The notes under the pieces are model-generated. The model did no database searches, was not told where the DNA came from, and worked only from the letters and a program-made list of their open reading frames with translations. From Micavibrio_A sp040381535 (GTDB lineage: Bacteria; Pseudomonadota; Alphaproteobacteria; Micavibrionales; Micavibrionaceae), in assembly GCA_040381535.1 (NCBI GenBank), contig JBEIHF010000008.1, forward strand, positions 1 to 64,000: a DNA stretch of 64,000 bases, in the 5' to 3' direction. The translations under genes were made by a program, and so were the position numbers. Positions 25,761-34,163 of the stretch are shown here, piece after piece (within the stretch, counting starts at the first letter, position 1; every line of letters starts with the position of its first letter).

Positions 25761-26531
25761 AATCTTGAATTTCGCCGTGATGGGGAAGTGATCGGATGTA
25801 ATAACGTTCGTGAGCATTTCCGCTTTGACTAATTCTAAACCTTTGTAGAACAAATGATCCAGATGGCGTTTGAAATGCGATAAACGCGTGCGCCGCTTGG
25901 CCAGTTTGACTTCGGCCAATCCCATCTGTTCGGCCACGTCCTGCAGGCTCTTATAGCGTAGATTGCTCCACGTGTTGAAATCCCCCGCCAATATCACGGG
26001 ACCTTCGTGATTTTCAATGGCGGTTACCACTTTCGCCAGATGACGGCTAAATTTCTCGTAGCTGACAAAATTGATGGCGTGCATATTGACGGTTAGAAGC
26101 GGTTTTTCGCAATCTTTGATCGGGTATGTCGTCGCCAGAATCATTTTCGGCGTGCGGAACAATGGCTCCATATCCTCTGAAATAAAAAACCCTTGTGCGG
26201 TGGATTTCACCACCGCGCCTGTTTTGACACCTGTGGTCATTTTTGTGTCGGTATGGCCGTAAGTTTTTGCCATCACCCATTCAAAGCGTTCGGCCATGTG
26301 AAAGATGGGGTCATAACGCGTATTGAGAACCGATTCCTGCAGCATGATAATTTGCTTATCTTCGATCAGCTTGCGGAAGTCATTCTCCCACCCCCTCATC
26401 CGGCCCTTGTAAACATTCCAGACAAGAACATAGAATGTTTTGTCGAGGCACGCCCCTTCCGAAACACCGCCGCAAATCTGTAGCGTATTTTCAGAATCAT
26501 AGAATTTCGGAAAAAGTTTTCGGTAAGGCAT
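25755..26531 (-). CDS. Endonuclease/exonuclease/phosphatase (EEP) family protein
   Basis: The 258-residue protein shows the EEP fold landmarks in order: an N-terminal strand YVLVWNVYKG (Asn metal ligand), IIMLQESVL (catalytic Glu), VNMHAINF, PVILAGDFNTWS (Asp/Asn pair), and the C-terminal SDHFPITAKFKI (Asp-His). The family includes DNases and lipid or sugar phosphatases; the substrate cannot be told from sequence. No signal peptide is evident. It converges with the PLD gene and is divergent from the radical SAM gene. Confidence 0.92.
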   Translation of the reverse strand: MPYRKLFPKFYDSENTLQICGGVSEGACLDKTFYVLVWNVYKGRMRGWENDFRKLIEDKQIIMLQESVLNTRYDPIFHMAERFEWVMAKTYGHTDTKMTTGVKTGAVVKSTAQGFFISEDMEPLFRTPKMILATTYPIKDCEKPLLTVNMHAINFVSYEKFSRHLAKVVTAIENHEGPVILAGDFNTWSNLRYKSLQDVAEQMGLAEVKLAKRRTRLSHFKRHLDHLFYKGLELVKAEMLTNVITSDHFPITAKFKIL

Positions 26532-26611
26532 TGTATTTATATAGCTTCAGCCCGTGAAAGTAAAATTAGAACAAATATAGAACATTTTTACATTTTATCT
26601 TATTATAAGGC

Positions 26612-27721
26612 ATGAACAGCGATTCCACCCCACCCAAGCGCCTGACCTTACGCGGGCGCGGCACCAACATCAACCCGACCGGCCGTTACGAAAAGCAAAC
26701 ACGCGTTACAGAAGGCGACGATCTGGACGCCATGCTGGAACCGAACGATCTGGAGTGCGGTGTGCAGCTCAAGACACAAACGCACAAGGACACAACACGT
26801 TCAATTGTTTCTACGAATGATTCACCGGATGTGGGGATGGAAACAACGGTGAACCCGTACCGCGGGTGCGAGCACGGATGTATTTATTGTTTCGCAAGGC
26901 CTACGCATGAATATCTTGGTTATTCCGCAGGCGCGGATTTTGAATCCCACATATTCGTGAAAGAAAACGCCGCGCAGTTGCTCGGCGAAAAACTTTCTTC
27001 CCGCAACTGGGAGCCGCAGATCATTACTTTGAGCGGGGTGACAGACCCCTATCAGCCTTTGGAGCGCAAACTGCAGATTACACGCAGCTGCTTTGAAGTT
27101 TTGCGGGATTTTCGAAACCCCGCCGCCATTATTACCAAGAGCAGCCTGGTCACTCGTGACATTGATATATTTGCGGATATGGCTTCGTGGAACGGTATAG
27201 GCGTGAATATGTCGATCACCACGCTGGACAGTGATCTTGCGCGCAAGATGGAGCCGCGGGCATCGCAACCCGCGCGGCGCCTGCAGGCCATAGAGCAACT
27301 CGCGGCCAAAGGCATTCCTGTCAGCGTGATTATAGGGCCTGTCCTGCCCGGCCTTACAGACCATGAAATTCCCGCGATCCTGAAAGCGGCGTCCGAAGCG
27401 GGGGCACGCGGCGCGCATTACACCATGCTCCGTTTGCCCTATGGCGTAAAAGATTTGTTTCAGGTTTGGCTGGAAGATAACTATCCCGAAAAGACATCGA
27501 AGGTTTTGAACCATGTCCGCGATGTGCACGGCGGTAAATTGAACGACCCTAATTTCGTCACGCGCATGCGCGGCAGCGGTAGATACGCAGAAAATATCGA
27601 CGATATTTTTAAGCTTTATAAAAAGAAATACAGTCTGAACCGCCGTTTTCACGATCTTTCGACCGAACATTTCAGGCGTGATGCCAAAAGTTTACAGCCT
27701 GACCTGTTTTCACAATTTTAA
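26612..27721 (+). CDS. PA0069/Rv2578c-type radical SAM protein
   Basis: The 369-residue protein has the radical SAM cluster motif as CxxxCxxC in NPYRGCEHGCIYCFARPTHE (about residues 83-102), binding a 4Fe-4S cluster and S-adenosylmethionine. The arrangement and the following YLGYSAGADFE are typical of the PA0069 family, related to spore photoproduct lyase-like enzymes. Function in the family is poorly defined; a DNA-repair-linked role is often guessed. The gene ends 32 bp before dusB on the same strand. Confidence 0.93.
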   Translation: MNSDSTPPKRLTLRGRGTNINPTGRYEKQTRVTEGDDLDAMLEPNDLECGVQLKTQTHKDTTRSIVSTNDSPDVGMETTVNPYRGCEHGCIYCFARPTHEYLGYSAGADFESHIFVKENAAQLLGEKLSSRNWEPQIITLSGVTDPYQPLERKLQITRSCFEVLRDFRNPAAIITKSSLVTRDIDIFADMASWNGIGVNMSITTLDSDLARKMEPRASQPARRLQAIEQLAAKGIPVSVIIGPVLPGLTDHEIPAILKAASEAGARGAHYTMLRLPYGVKDLFQVWLEDNYPEKTSKVLNHVRDVHGGKLNDPNFVTRMRGSGRYAENIDDIFKLYKKKYSLNRRFHDLSTEHFRRDAKSLQPDLFSQF

Positions 27722-27753
27722 TAAAACAGGCTTTATGCTAGTTTGCCGCCAAG

Positions 27754-28725
27754 ATGAGCTTTACCCTTGGCACAATAAAGATCGAAGACCCTGTGTTCCT
27801 TGCGCCCATGTCGGGCGTGACGGATCTGCCGTTCCGCAGGCTGGTCAAACGGTACGGCGCGGGGCTGGTGTTTTCCGAGATGATCGCAAGCCGCCCGATG
27901 TTAGAGCAATGCAAATACGACAAAACCCCGCCTGCAAATTATGCCGAAGAATTCCCTATGGCCGTCCAACTGGCGGGGTGCGAGCCCGATATCGTCGCGG
28001 AAGCCGCCAAGGTCAACGTCGATCGCGGCGCGGCGATCATCGATATCAATTTCGGATGCCCCGTAAAAAAAGTGGTCAATAGTTTTGCAGGCTCCGCTTT
28101 GATGCGCGATGAAAAGCTGGCCGTGCAGATCATGGAGGCGACAGTAAAGGCCGTGAGTGTCCCTGTCAGCGTTAAAATGCGCCTGGGTTGGGATGAAACC
28201 AGTATGAATGCACCGCGCCTTGCAAAAATGGCCGAGGATGTCGGTATTCAGATGATCACCGTGCACGGACGCACACGCAATCAATTGTATAAAGGCGAAG
28301 CCGACTGGAACGCTGTGCGCGCTGTTAAAGAAAGCGTTTCGATTCCCGTTATAGTCAATGGCGATATCGAATGCGCGGAGGACGCCAAGCAAGCCCTAGC
28401 CCTTTCAGTTGCAGATGGTGTCATGGTCGGCCGCGGTGCATACGGTAAACCTTGGATCGTGAAGCAGATTATAGATTATTTCAAAACGGGCAAGGAAAGT
28501 GAAGACCCAAGCCGTGTGGAAATAGGGGAATTGGTTTTGGAACATTATGATTCCATCATCGCCTATTACGGTGCGCATGCGGGAGTGTGTATAGCGAGAA
28601 AGCATATCGGATGGTATTGCGGCGATATGGAAGGTTCGGAAGCATTTCGCTCCTCTATAAACAAAATAGCCGATCCGTCGCAGGTCAAGGCCGCCCTGCA
28701 GAGTTATTTCGGGGAAGCCCACTAA
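27754..28725 (+). CDS. dusB: tRNA-dihydrouridine synthase B
   Basis: DusB reduces uridine to dihydrouridine in the D-loop of tRNA using FMN and NADPH. The 323-residue TIM-barrel protein has the family's FLAPMSGVTDLPFRRL start, the catalytic-cysteine motif DINFGCPVKKVVNSFAGSAL, the KMRLGWDE strand, the HGRTRNQLYKG motif and the FMN phosphate segment DGVMVGRGAYGKPW. This is the NifR3-like type found upstream of ntrBC in many alphaproteobacteria; here no ntr genes follow. The gene is the last before the glycosylation island. Confidence 0.95.
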   Translation: MSFTLGTIKIEDPVFLAPMSGVTDLPFRRLVKRYGAGLVFSEMIASRPMLEQCKYDKTPPANYAEEFPMAVQLAGCEPDIVAEAAKVNVDRGAAIIDINFGCPVKKVVNSFAGSALMRDEKLAVQIMEATVKAVSVPVSVKMRLGWDETSMNAPRLAKMAEDVGIQMITVHGRTRNQLYKGEADWNAVRAVKESVSIPVIVNGDIECAEDAKQALALSVADGVMVGRGAYGKPWIVKQIIDYFKTGKESEDPSRVEIGELVLEHYDSIIAYYGAHAGVCIARKHIGWYCGDMEGSEAFRSSINKIADPSQVKAALQSYFGEAH

Positions 28726-28777
28726 AGCTTTAATAGATATTAGGTTTCCTTATAAAATCAAAAAGAATATTAAGGCC

Positions 28778-28913
28778 GCTTCAAATCTCGCGAATGACCG
28801 TGATAGGATTATTAAAACTTCGTCACGGGCTAAGAGAAAAATTTGCAGCCAGCCCTGCAATGAATTACGAGCGATTTGCCCGCAACATGGAAATCGCCTA
28901 CCGCGAAATGTGA
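28778..28913 (+). pseudogene. Remnant of the C-terminus of a TPR-O-GlcNAc-transferase gene
   Basis: In the frame 28806-28913 the DNA encodes LLKLRHGLREKFAASPAMN followed by ERFARNMEIAYREM and a stop. This matches the C-terminal ends of the three SPINDLY-type proteins of this island, for example LREGLREKFAASPVMDQ and FARNMETAYREIW. A short upstream stretch in another frame (LANDRD) continues the similarity, so a frameshift and loss of the rest of the gene are implied. It marks the left edge of the island as a former glycosyltransferase gene, about 6.4 kb from the nearest intact copy. Confidence 0.75.
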
Positions 28914-29054
28914 AAAAAAATAAGTGGAAACGACTTCTCAGATACAAGGCCAGGATTCCCCCCAATAGGCGGCAAATCCTGCCGTTTCAGGCATTTATTT
29001 CATAATATTCTACGGTACAAGCCCGCTTTTCATAAGGTTGTTTATTGTTTTTTA

Positions 29055-29070
29055 CGGCCCTGTTCTTGCA
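29055..29070 (+). promoter_or_regulatory. Sigma-54 promoter before the deoxysugar operon
   Basis: CGGCCCTGTTCTTGCA has the invariant GG (29056-29057) and GC (29068-29069) separated by exactly ten bases, with GGC and TTGCA matching the -24/-12 consensus. The predicted transcript would start near 29081, about 44 nt before the rfbF ATG. A site of the same form precedes the flagellin gene. Confidence 0.6.
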
Positions 29071-29124
29071 GGGAAATATAGAGCAATATGATTTCCTGAT
29101 TCAAAATATGAAAGGCACTTTTCC

Positions 29125-29895
29125 ATGAAAGCGGTCATTCTTGCAGGCGGTCTCGGTACGCGCATCAGCGAGGAATCCCACCTTAAGCCAAAGCCCATGA
29201 TCACCATCGGCGACAAGCCGATCCTCTGGCACATCATGAAAATATATTCCCATCACGGGATCAATGATTTCATCATCTGCCTCGGTTACAAAGGCTATGT
29301 GATCAAGGAATATTTCGCGAACTATTTCCTTCACATGTCGAACGTCACCTTCGACATCGCCAACAACAAAATGGAAGTCCATCAACAATCGGGCGAACCA
29401 TGGAAAGTCACGCTCGTCGATACCGGTGAGGACACGATGACGGGCGGACGCATCAGACGTATCAAGCCCTATCTGGACGGTGAAGATTTCTGCTGTACCT
29501 ACGGCGACGGGGTGAGCGACACTGACATCAAAGCCACCATTGCGTTTCATAAGAAACACGGCAAGCTTGCCACCGTTACCGCCATTCAACCTCCTGGGCG
29601 TTACGGCGCATTACAGATCGAAGACAATGCGGTCGGCGCGTTTCAGGAAAAGCCTGCAGGCGACGGCGCGTGGATCAATGGCGGATTTTTTGTTTTGAAA
29701 AACACGGTAATCGACAAATATATCAAGGATGATGCGATACCCTTCGAACAAGACCCCTTGAAAAACCTCGCGGCTGACGGAGAGCTTCAGGCGTGGCACC
29801 ATCGCGGTTTCTGGCAACCGATGGATACCCTGCGCGATAAAAACCTACTCGAAGATTTGTGGGACCAAGGTGCACCTTGGAAATTGTGGAAGTAA
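29125..29895 (+). CDS. rfbF: Glucose-1-phosphate cytidylyltransferase
   Basis: RfbF makes CDP-glucose from glucose-1-phosphate and CTP, the first step of CDP-deoxysugar synthesis. The 256-residue protein starts with MKAVILAGGLGTRISEES, the nucleotidyltransferase signature, followed by LKPKPMITIGDKPILWHIM. FCCTYGDGVSDTDI carries a metal-binding Asp, and WINGGFFVL and GFWQPMDTLRDK are diagnostic for RfbF. Length is as expected. It heads a collinear run of sugar genes behind a candidate sigma-54 promoter, with rfbG 4 bp downstream. Confidence 0.97.
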   Translation: MKAVILAGGLGTRISEESHLKPKPMITIGDKPILWHIMKIYSHHGINDFIICLGYKGYVIKEYFANYFLHMSNVTFDIANNKMEVHQQSGEPWKVTLVDTGEDTMTGGRIRRIKPYLDGEDFCCTYGDGVSDTDIKATIAFHKKHGKLATVTAIQPPGRYGALQIEDNAVGAFQEKPAGDGAWINGGFFVLKNTVIDKYIKDDAIPFEQDPLKNLAADGELQAWHHRGFWQPMDTLRDKNLLEDLWDQGAPWKLWK

Positions 29896-29899
29896 AATA

Positions 29900-30949
29900 A
29901 TGTTTGCGCAAATCTACCGCAACCGCCGCGTTCTTCTGACGGGCCATACCGGATTTAAAGGAAGCTGGCTTGCGCTATGGCTAAAAAGTCTCGGCGCGGA
30001 AGTAATAGGCCTTGCCTTGCAGCCCAACACCGAACCCAACCACTGGGATCTTTTGAATTTGGGCATTCCCGAATCGCGTGTCGATATTTCCGATGAAGCC
30101 GCCGTGGCCACTGCGGTAAAAAAAGCCAATCCTGAAATCGTTTTTCATCTCGCCGCGCAATCTCTGGTGCGGCTTTCCTATTCCACGCCAGTAGAAACAT
30201 GGAAAACGAACGTGATGGGCAGTGTAAATTTGCTCGAATCCTGCCGTAACGCGCCGGATCTCAAGGCCATCGTGTTCATCACCACCGATAAATGTTATGA
30301 GAATAAAGAATCTCCGAAGGGATATTCCGAAGAAGACCGCCTTGGTGGGCACGATCCCTACAGCGCGTCAAAAGCTTCCACGGAATTCATCGCCGCCAGC
30401 TATCGCGATTCATTTTTCAAAGGATCGCCACTTATAGCATCCGCACGCGCGGGCAATGTTATCGGCGGTGGCGACTGGGCTTTGGATCGCATCATTCCCG
30501 ACTTAGCCCGCGCACAAGAAAAAGGGGAAGATTTGATCGTTCGCTCCCCCAACGCCGTGCGCCCGTGGCAACATGTGCTGGAACCGCTTTCGGGTTATCT
30601 CCAACTCGGCCAGAAATTACTTGAAGACAAAAAAGAATTCCAAGGCGCGTGGAATTTTGGGCCCGATCAGGAAGGTGTGCTCAGCGTATCCGATCTACTC
30701 GGCCGCATGAAAGCGAAATATGTGGTGCAATCCGACAAGAATGCGCCCCATGAAACCAAAATTCTCTTACTGGACAGCAGCAAGGCGAGGAAAGTCCTGC
30801 AATGGCAACCCGTATGGGATATGGACGAACAAATCGAAATGACATCGGATTGGTACAATAAATTCCACAAAGACAGATCCGTGCTCAGCGTGCGCCAACT
30901 AGAAGATTACCAAGCTGCCGCCAAACAAACCAAAGCCGCGTGGGTGTAG
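29900..30949 (+). CDS. rfbG: CDP-glucose 4,6-dehydratase
   Basis: RfbG converts CDP-glucose to CDP-4-keto-6-deoxyglucose. The protein (349 residues from the ATG at 29900) is an extended SDR with the NAD-binding motif LLTGHTGFKGSWLALWL, the FHLAAQSLVR strand, the active-site TTDKCYEN and the YSASK Tyr-Lys pair. RPWQHVLEPLSGYLQL is typical of the subfamily. The ATG at 29900 gives the family's normal N-terminus. The gene is directly between rfbF and the epimerase gene. No rfbH (3-dehydrase) is present, so the pathway does not lead to a 3,6-dideoxyhexose. Confidence 0.96.
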   Translation: MFAQIYRNRRVLLTGHTGFKGSWLALWLKSLGAEVIGLALQPNTEPNHWDLLNLGIPESRVDISDEAAVATAVKKANPEIVFHLAAQSLVRLSYSTPVETWKTNVMGSVNLLESCRNAPDLKAIVFITTDKCYENKESPKGYSEEDRLGGHDPYSASKASTEFIAASYRDSFFKGSPLIASARAGNVIGGGDWALDRIIPDLARAQEKGEDLIVRSPNAVRPWQHVLEPLSGYLQLGQKLLEDKKEFQGAWNFGPDQEGVLSVSDLLGRMKAKYVVQSDKNAPHETKILLLDSSKARKVLQWQPVWDMDEQIEMTSDWYNKFHKDRSVLSVRQLEDYQAAAKQTKAAWV

Positions 30950-30950
30950 C

Positions 30951-31496
30951 ATGAAGATTATCGAAACACCCATCGCAGGCGTCAAAATCGTTGAATCAGC
31001 TCCAAACGCCGATCATCGCGGCTCCTTCACCCGCTGGTATTGCGAAAAAGAATTGTCCCCTCTTCTGGGTGATCGCCGCATAGTACAAATTAATCATTCG
31101 CGCACCTACAAGGTGGGGAGCATACGTGGAATGCATTTCCAAAAAGCCCCTCACGCGGAAATGAAATTCATCCGTTGTACGCGCGGGCGCGTGTGGGATG
31201 TCGCGGTCGATCTGCGTGCAGGTTCTCCGACCTTCCTCAAATGGCATGCGTTTGAGCTCATTCCCGCCAACAATTCAATGATCGTCATTCCAGATGGCTG
31301 CGCCCACGGCTTTCAGGTTCTCGAGGAAGATTCCGAGCTTTTGTATCTCCATACAGCGTTTTATGAACCATCCAGCGAAGGCGCCGTGCATTATGCAGAA
31401 CCACGCGTGGATATCGCGTGGCCGCTTCCGCCCGCCGATATTTCGGAACGTGATAAAAATTACCAGCCGCTCGATGCGGCGTTCAAGGGGTTTTGA
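30951..31496 (+). CDS. dTDP-4-dehydrorhamnose 3,5-epimerase-like (RmlC family) sugar epimerase
   Basis: The 181-residue cupin has the RmlC-type motifs RGSFTRWYCEKEL, GSIRGMHFQKAPHAEMK (catalytic His region), VWDVAVDLRAGSPTF and IPDGCAHGFQVLEED, and a conserved Tyr in ELLYLHTAFYEP. In this operon it should act on a CDP-4-keto-6-deoxysugar, probably epimerising C5 or C3 and C5, rather than in dTDP-rhamnose synthesis, because no rmlA, rmlB or rmlD is present. It begins 1 bp after the rfbG stop and ends 1 bp before the methyltransferase gene. Confidence 0.9.
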   Translation: MKIIETPIAGVKIVESAPNADHRGSFTRWYCEKELSPLLGDRRIVQINHSRTYKVGSIRGMHFQKAPHAEMKFIRCTRGRVWDVAVDLRAGSPTFLKWHAFELIPANNSMIVIPDGCAHGFQVLEEDSELLYLHTAFYEPSSEGAVHYAEPRVDIAWPLPPADISERDKNYQPLDAAFKGF

Positions 31497-31497
31497 T

Positions 31498-32715
31498 ATG
31501 CATTGCCGCCATTGCTACAAACCTCTGACGCATGTTTTTCTGGATCTGGGTCTGGCGCCCTTTTCCAACGCCTATCTTTCGAAAGAAGATTTGCAAAAGA
31601 CCGAAGCGCTTTATCCTTTGAAGTTATTCGTGTGCGATCAATGCTGGCTGGTGCAAACCGAAGACTTTGCAAAAGCCGATGATCTCTTTCAAGCCGACTA
31701 TGCTTACTTTTCTTCCACCTCGACCAGTTGGCTGGCGCATTCCAAAAGCTATACGGATATGATCACAAAGCGTTTGGACCTTAACAAAGACAGTTTTGCA
31801 ATCGAACTCGCCTCCAATGACGGCTATCTTTTGAAAAATTTTGTGGAGGACAGAATTCCCTGTCTTGGCATTGAACCCACGAAAGATACGGCCAACACCG
31901 CCCGTAAACTCGGGATTGATGTGCTTGAAGAATTCTTCGGCGAAGACATAGCAAGCGGCGTACCCAAGGCCGATCTTATTATCGGCAATAATGTTTATGC
32001 CCATGTTCCAGATATCAATGATTTCACCAAAGGTATGAAGGTCGCGTTGAAACCATCCGGCACGATCACGCTGGAATTCCCGCATCTTCTGGAACTCATC
32101 AATCATAACCAGTTCGACACGGTGTACCACGAACACTTCTCATATCTCTCGCTTGGAGCGGTAAACCGTATCTTTGCGGCGGTAGGTCTTCGCATCTATG
32201 ATGTCGAAACCATCCCGACGCATGGCGGATCGCTCCGTGTTTATGGTTGCCATGACAATGCCGCGCAAAAAGTAGAAAGCGCTGTCACAAAAATGCTCAC
32301 GAAGGAAAAAGAATTCGGCCTTGAAAATATTCAAACATATTTGAGCTTCCAAGCCAAAGCCGATAAAGTCAAAAATGATTTCATCGCTTACCTGAAAAAA
32401 GTAAAAGCCGAAGGCAAAAAGATTGCGGGTTACGGCGCCGCCGCTAAGGGTAACACGCTGATGAACTATGCGGGGATCAAGGCGGATATGATCGATTTTG
32501 TATCTGACGCTGCCCCCTCGAAACAAAACAAATTTCTACCCGGGAGCCATATCCCCGTCTTGCCGCCCTCCGCCATCGATGCGCACAAACCAGATATCAT
32601 CGTCATATTTCCTTGGAACATTGCGGATGAAGTCAAAACCCAACTGGCCCACGTCAAAGCATGGAACGCCAAATTCGTTACGGCGGTTCCCGCGCTGAAA
32701 GAGAGTGTGGCTTGA
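31498..32715 (+). CDS. SAM-dependent sugar C-methyltransferase (TylC3/NovU type)
   Basis: From the ATG at 31498 the protein has 405 residues with the three-part plan of sugar C-methyltransferases. An N-terminal zinc-binding region carries CRHC at 3-6 and a second CxxC in FVCDQCW. A central methyltransferase domain has IELASNDGYLLKNF and GIEPTKDTANTARKLG. The C-terminal Rossmann-like domain has GYGAAAKGNTLMNYAG. Enzymes of this class methylate C3 of NDP-4-keto-6-deoxysugars. Together with rfbF and rfbG this predicts a CDP-linked 3-C-methyl-6-deoxyhexose. The end overlaps the next gene by 4 bases (TTGA). Confidence 0.92.
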   Translation: MHCRHCYKPLTHVFLDLGLAPFSNAYLSKEDLQKTEALYPLKLFVCDQCWLVQTEDFAKADDLFQADYAYFSSTSTSWLAHSKSYTDMITKRLDLNKDSFAIELASNDGYLLKNFVEDRIPCLGIEPTKDTANTARKLGIDVLEEFFGEDIASGVPKADLIIGNNVYAHVPDINDFTKGMKVALKPSGTITLEFPHLLELINHNQFDTVYHEHFSYLSLGAVNRIFAAVGLRIYDVETIPTHGGSLRVYGCHDNAAQKVESAVTKMLTKEKEFGLENIQTYLSFQAKADKVKNDFIAYLKKVKAEGKKIAGYGAAAKGNTLMNYAGIKADMIDFVSDAAPSKQNKFLPGSHIPVLPPSAIDAHKPDIIVIFPWNIADEVKTQLAHVKAWNAKFVTAVPALKESVA

Positions 32716-33503
32716 CAAAGACATATACGGTTCTCGGCGGAATGGGATTTATAGGCAGTCATTTGTATAAAACGCTGCAAAAGACGGGCGACGAATGTTT
32801 GGTGCCTGCGCGCAGGGACGCCGCCCTATTCGAACGCCCTTTGGGCACAATTTTCTACTGCATAGGCCTGACCAACGATTACAAAGACCGCCCGTTTGAC
32901 ACCGTGGAGGCACATGCCAGCCTTTTGAACCGAATTGTCGAGAAATCCTCATTCGATCGCCTTGTCTATCTATCATCCACCCGTCTTTATGACGGATTGT
33001 CTTCCACAGCGGAAGAAACCAATCTTGTTTTGAATTCTGCCAATCCGCGCCACATATATGATTTGTCCAAAGCGCTTGGCGAAAATATCTGCCTTACAGC
33101 TTCTGGCGGCCGCGCCTGCGTTGCCCGCCTTTCTTCCGTCTACAGCGATGCGCAGGATGCATCGGGGTTTGTGCCAGATTTATTGCGCCGCATGAAACAA
33201 GAGAAAAAATTCGAACTGGATTCTTCCTCGGGCGTCGTTCGGGACTATATCCATATCGATGATGTGGTGGCGGGCCTAATTGCCTTGGCCGAGCAAAGTC
33301 AGCTTAAGATAGTGAATATCGCGAGCGGTGAAAATATTTCCAATCAGACGATTGCGGACACACTGAAAGGCTGCGGATACGACGTTTCTATCAAGCGTAA
33401 GACAGATTTGGAAAAACCGCCCGCCTGCGATATATCCAAATTGAAATCTTTGGGCATTACGCCTGTGGGTCTCACCGAGTTTTTAAAAGGGAAAAAAGCA
33501 TGA
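32712..33503 (+). CDS. NAD-dependent epimerase/dehydratase-type sugar reductase
   Basis: The gene probably starts at the TTG at 32712, which overlaps the preceding stop, giving a 263-residue extended SDR. It has YTVLGGMGFIGSHLYKTL for NAD(P) binding, YLSSTRLYDG for the catalytic Ser, YDLSKALGE with the Tyr-Lys pair, and RDYIHIDDVVAGL. By position it is the likely 4-ketoreductase that completes the CDP-deoxysugar. An epimerase role is an alternative. The longer frame back to 32661 would overlap the methyltransferase gene by 55 bp and is less likely. Confidence 0.85.
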   Translation: MTKTYTVLGGMGFIGSHLYKTLQKTGDECLVPARRDAALFERPLGTIFYCIGLTNDYKDRPFDTVEAHASLLNRIVEKSSFDRLVYLSSTRLYDGLSSTAEETNLVLNSANPRHIYDLSKALGENICLTASGGRACVARLSSVYSDAQDASGFVPDLLRRMKQEKKFELDSSSGVVRDYIHIDDVVAGLIALAEQSQLKIVNIASGENISNQTIADTLKGCGYDVSIKRKTDLEKPPACDISKLKSLGITPVGLTEFLKGKKA

Positions 33504-34150
33504 AACTGGTCAACACCACGCGTAGCGCCCTTATCGATTATATGGTTTCGCAGATCGATCATTTTTTTCCCGATGGAAAAGACGATGTGCGCGCTCCTAT
33601 CGAAAAACACTGCGATGAAGCTTTGGACCGCATGGGCCGCTGCATCAATGCGGTCAAAATGTGGAAAAAAGATGAATTCCATTACCTGCATTCCTCCCAA
33701 TACTGCATTTACCTTTATTACCTTTCGAATTCCATCTGGCGCGGAAGTAAGAATGACATAGCCTGCACGAAATTGTTTCTCTTGAACAAGGCGCTCAACG
33801 CTATCGATTGTTTTTATGAGATAGAATTGCCCGATATCTTCTTTATCGGCCATAGCCCTGGTATTGTGCTCGCAAAAGCCACATACTCGAATTATCTGGT
33901 GCTGTACCAAAATTCCACCGTCGGGAAAAACCACGGCGAAGCACCCGTTATCGAAGAAGGCGTGGTCATGTATTCCAACACCGCCATCATCGGCAGAAGC
34001 CATGTCCGTAAAAATACCGTGCTATCCCAAGGCACCGGCATCGTCAATCGGGACACACCCGGCAATAGCATCGCCTTCAAAGGCGATGACGGAAAATTAA
34101 TCTTCAAACCCAGCAAACGCGACATTACCGCCGATATATTCAGAATTTGA
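33500..34150 (+). CDS. Hexapeptide-repeat (left-handed beta-helix) acyltransferase, serine-acetyltransferase-like
   Basis: The 216-residue protein has a helical N-terminal half and a C-terminal left-handed beta-helix with hexapeptide-like turns (YQNSTVGKNHGEAPVIEEG, then MYSNTAIIGRSHVRKNTVLS). The layout resembles serine O-acetyltransferases and sugar acetyltransferases, and His residues in GHSPG and KNHGE are candidates for catalysis. Its start overlaps the reductase gene (ATGA). In this operon an O-acetylation of the flagellar glycan is more plausible than cysteine synthesis, but that is inference. Confidence 0.8.
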   Translation: MKLVNTTRSALIDYMVSQIDHFFPDGKDDVRAPIEKHCDEALDRMGRCINAVKMWKKDEFHYLHSSQYCIYLYYLSNSIWRGSKNDIACTKLFLLNKALNAIDCFYEIELPDIFFIGHSPGIVLAKATYSNYLVLYQNSTVGKNHGEAPVIEEGVVMYSNTAIIGRSHVRKNTVLSQGTGIVNRDTPGNSIAFKGDDGKLIFKPSKRDITADIFRI

Positions 34151-34163
34151 TCAGGAGAAATAC

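Noticed and set aside
28951..28981. A 7-bp stem (CAGGATT/AATCCTG) as a terminator before the sugar operon
   Set aside because: The loop is long and no T-run follows on either strand, so it is not a convincing intrinsic terminator.
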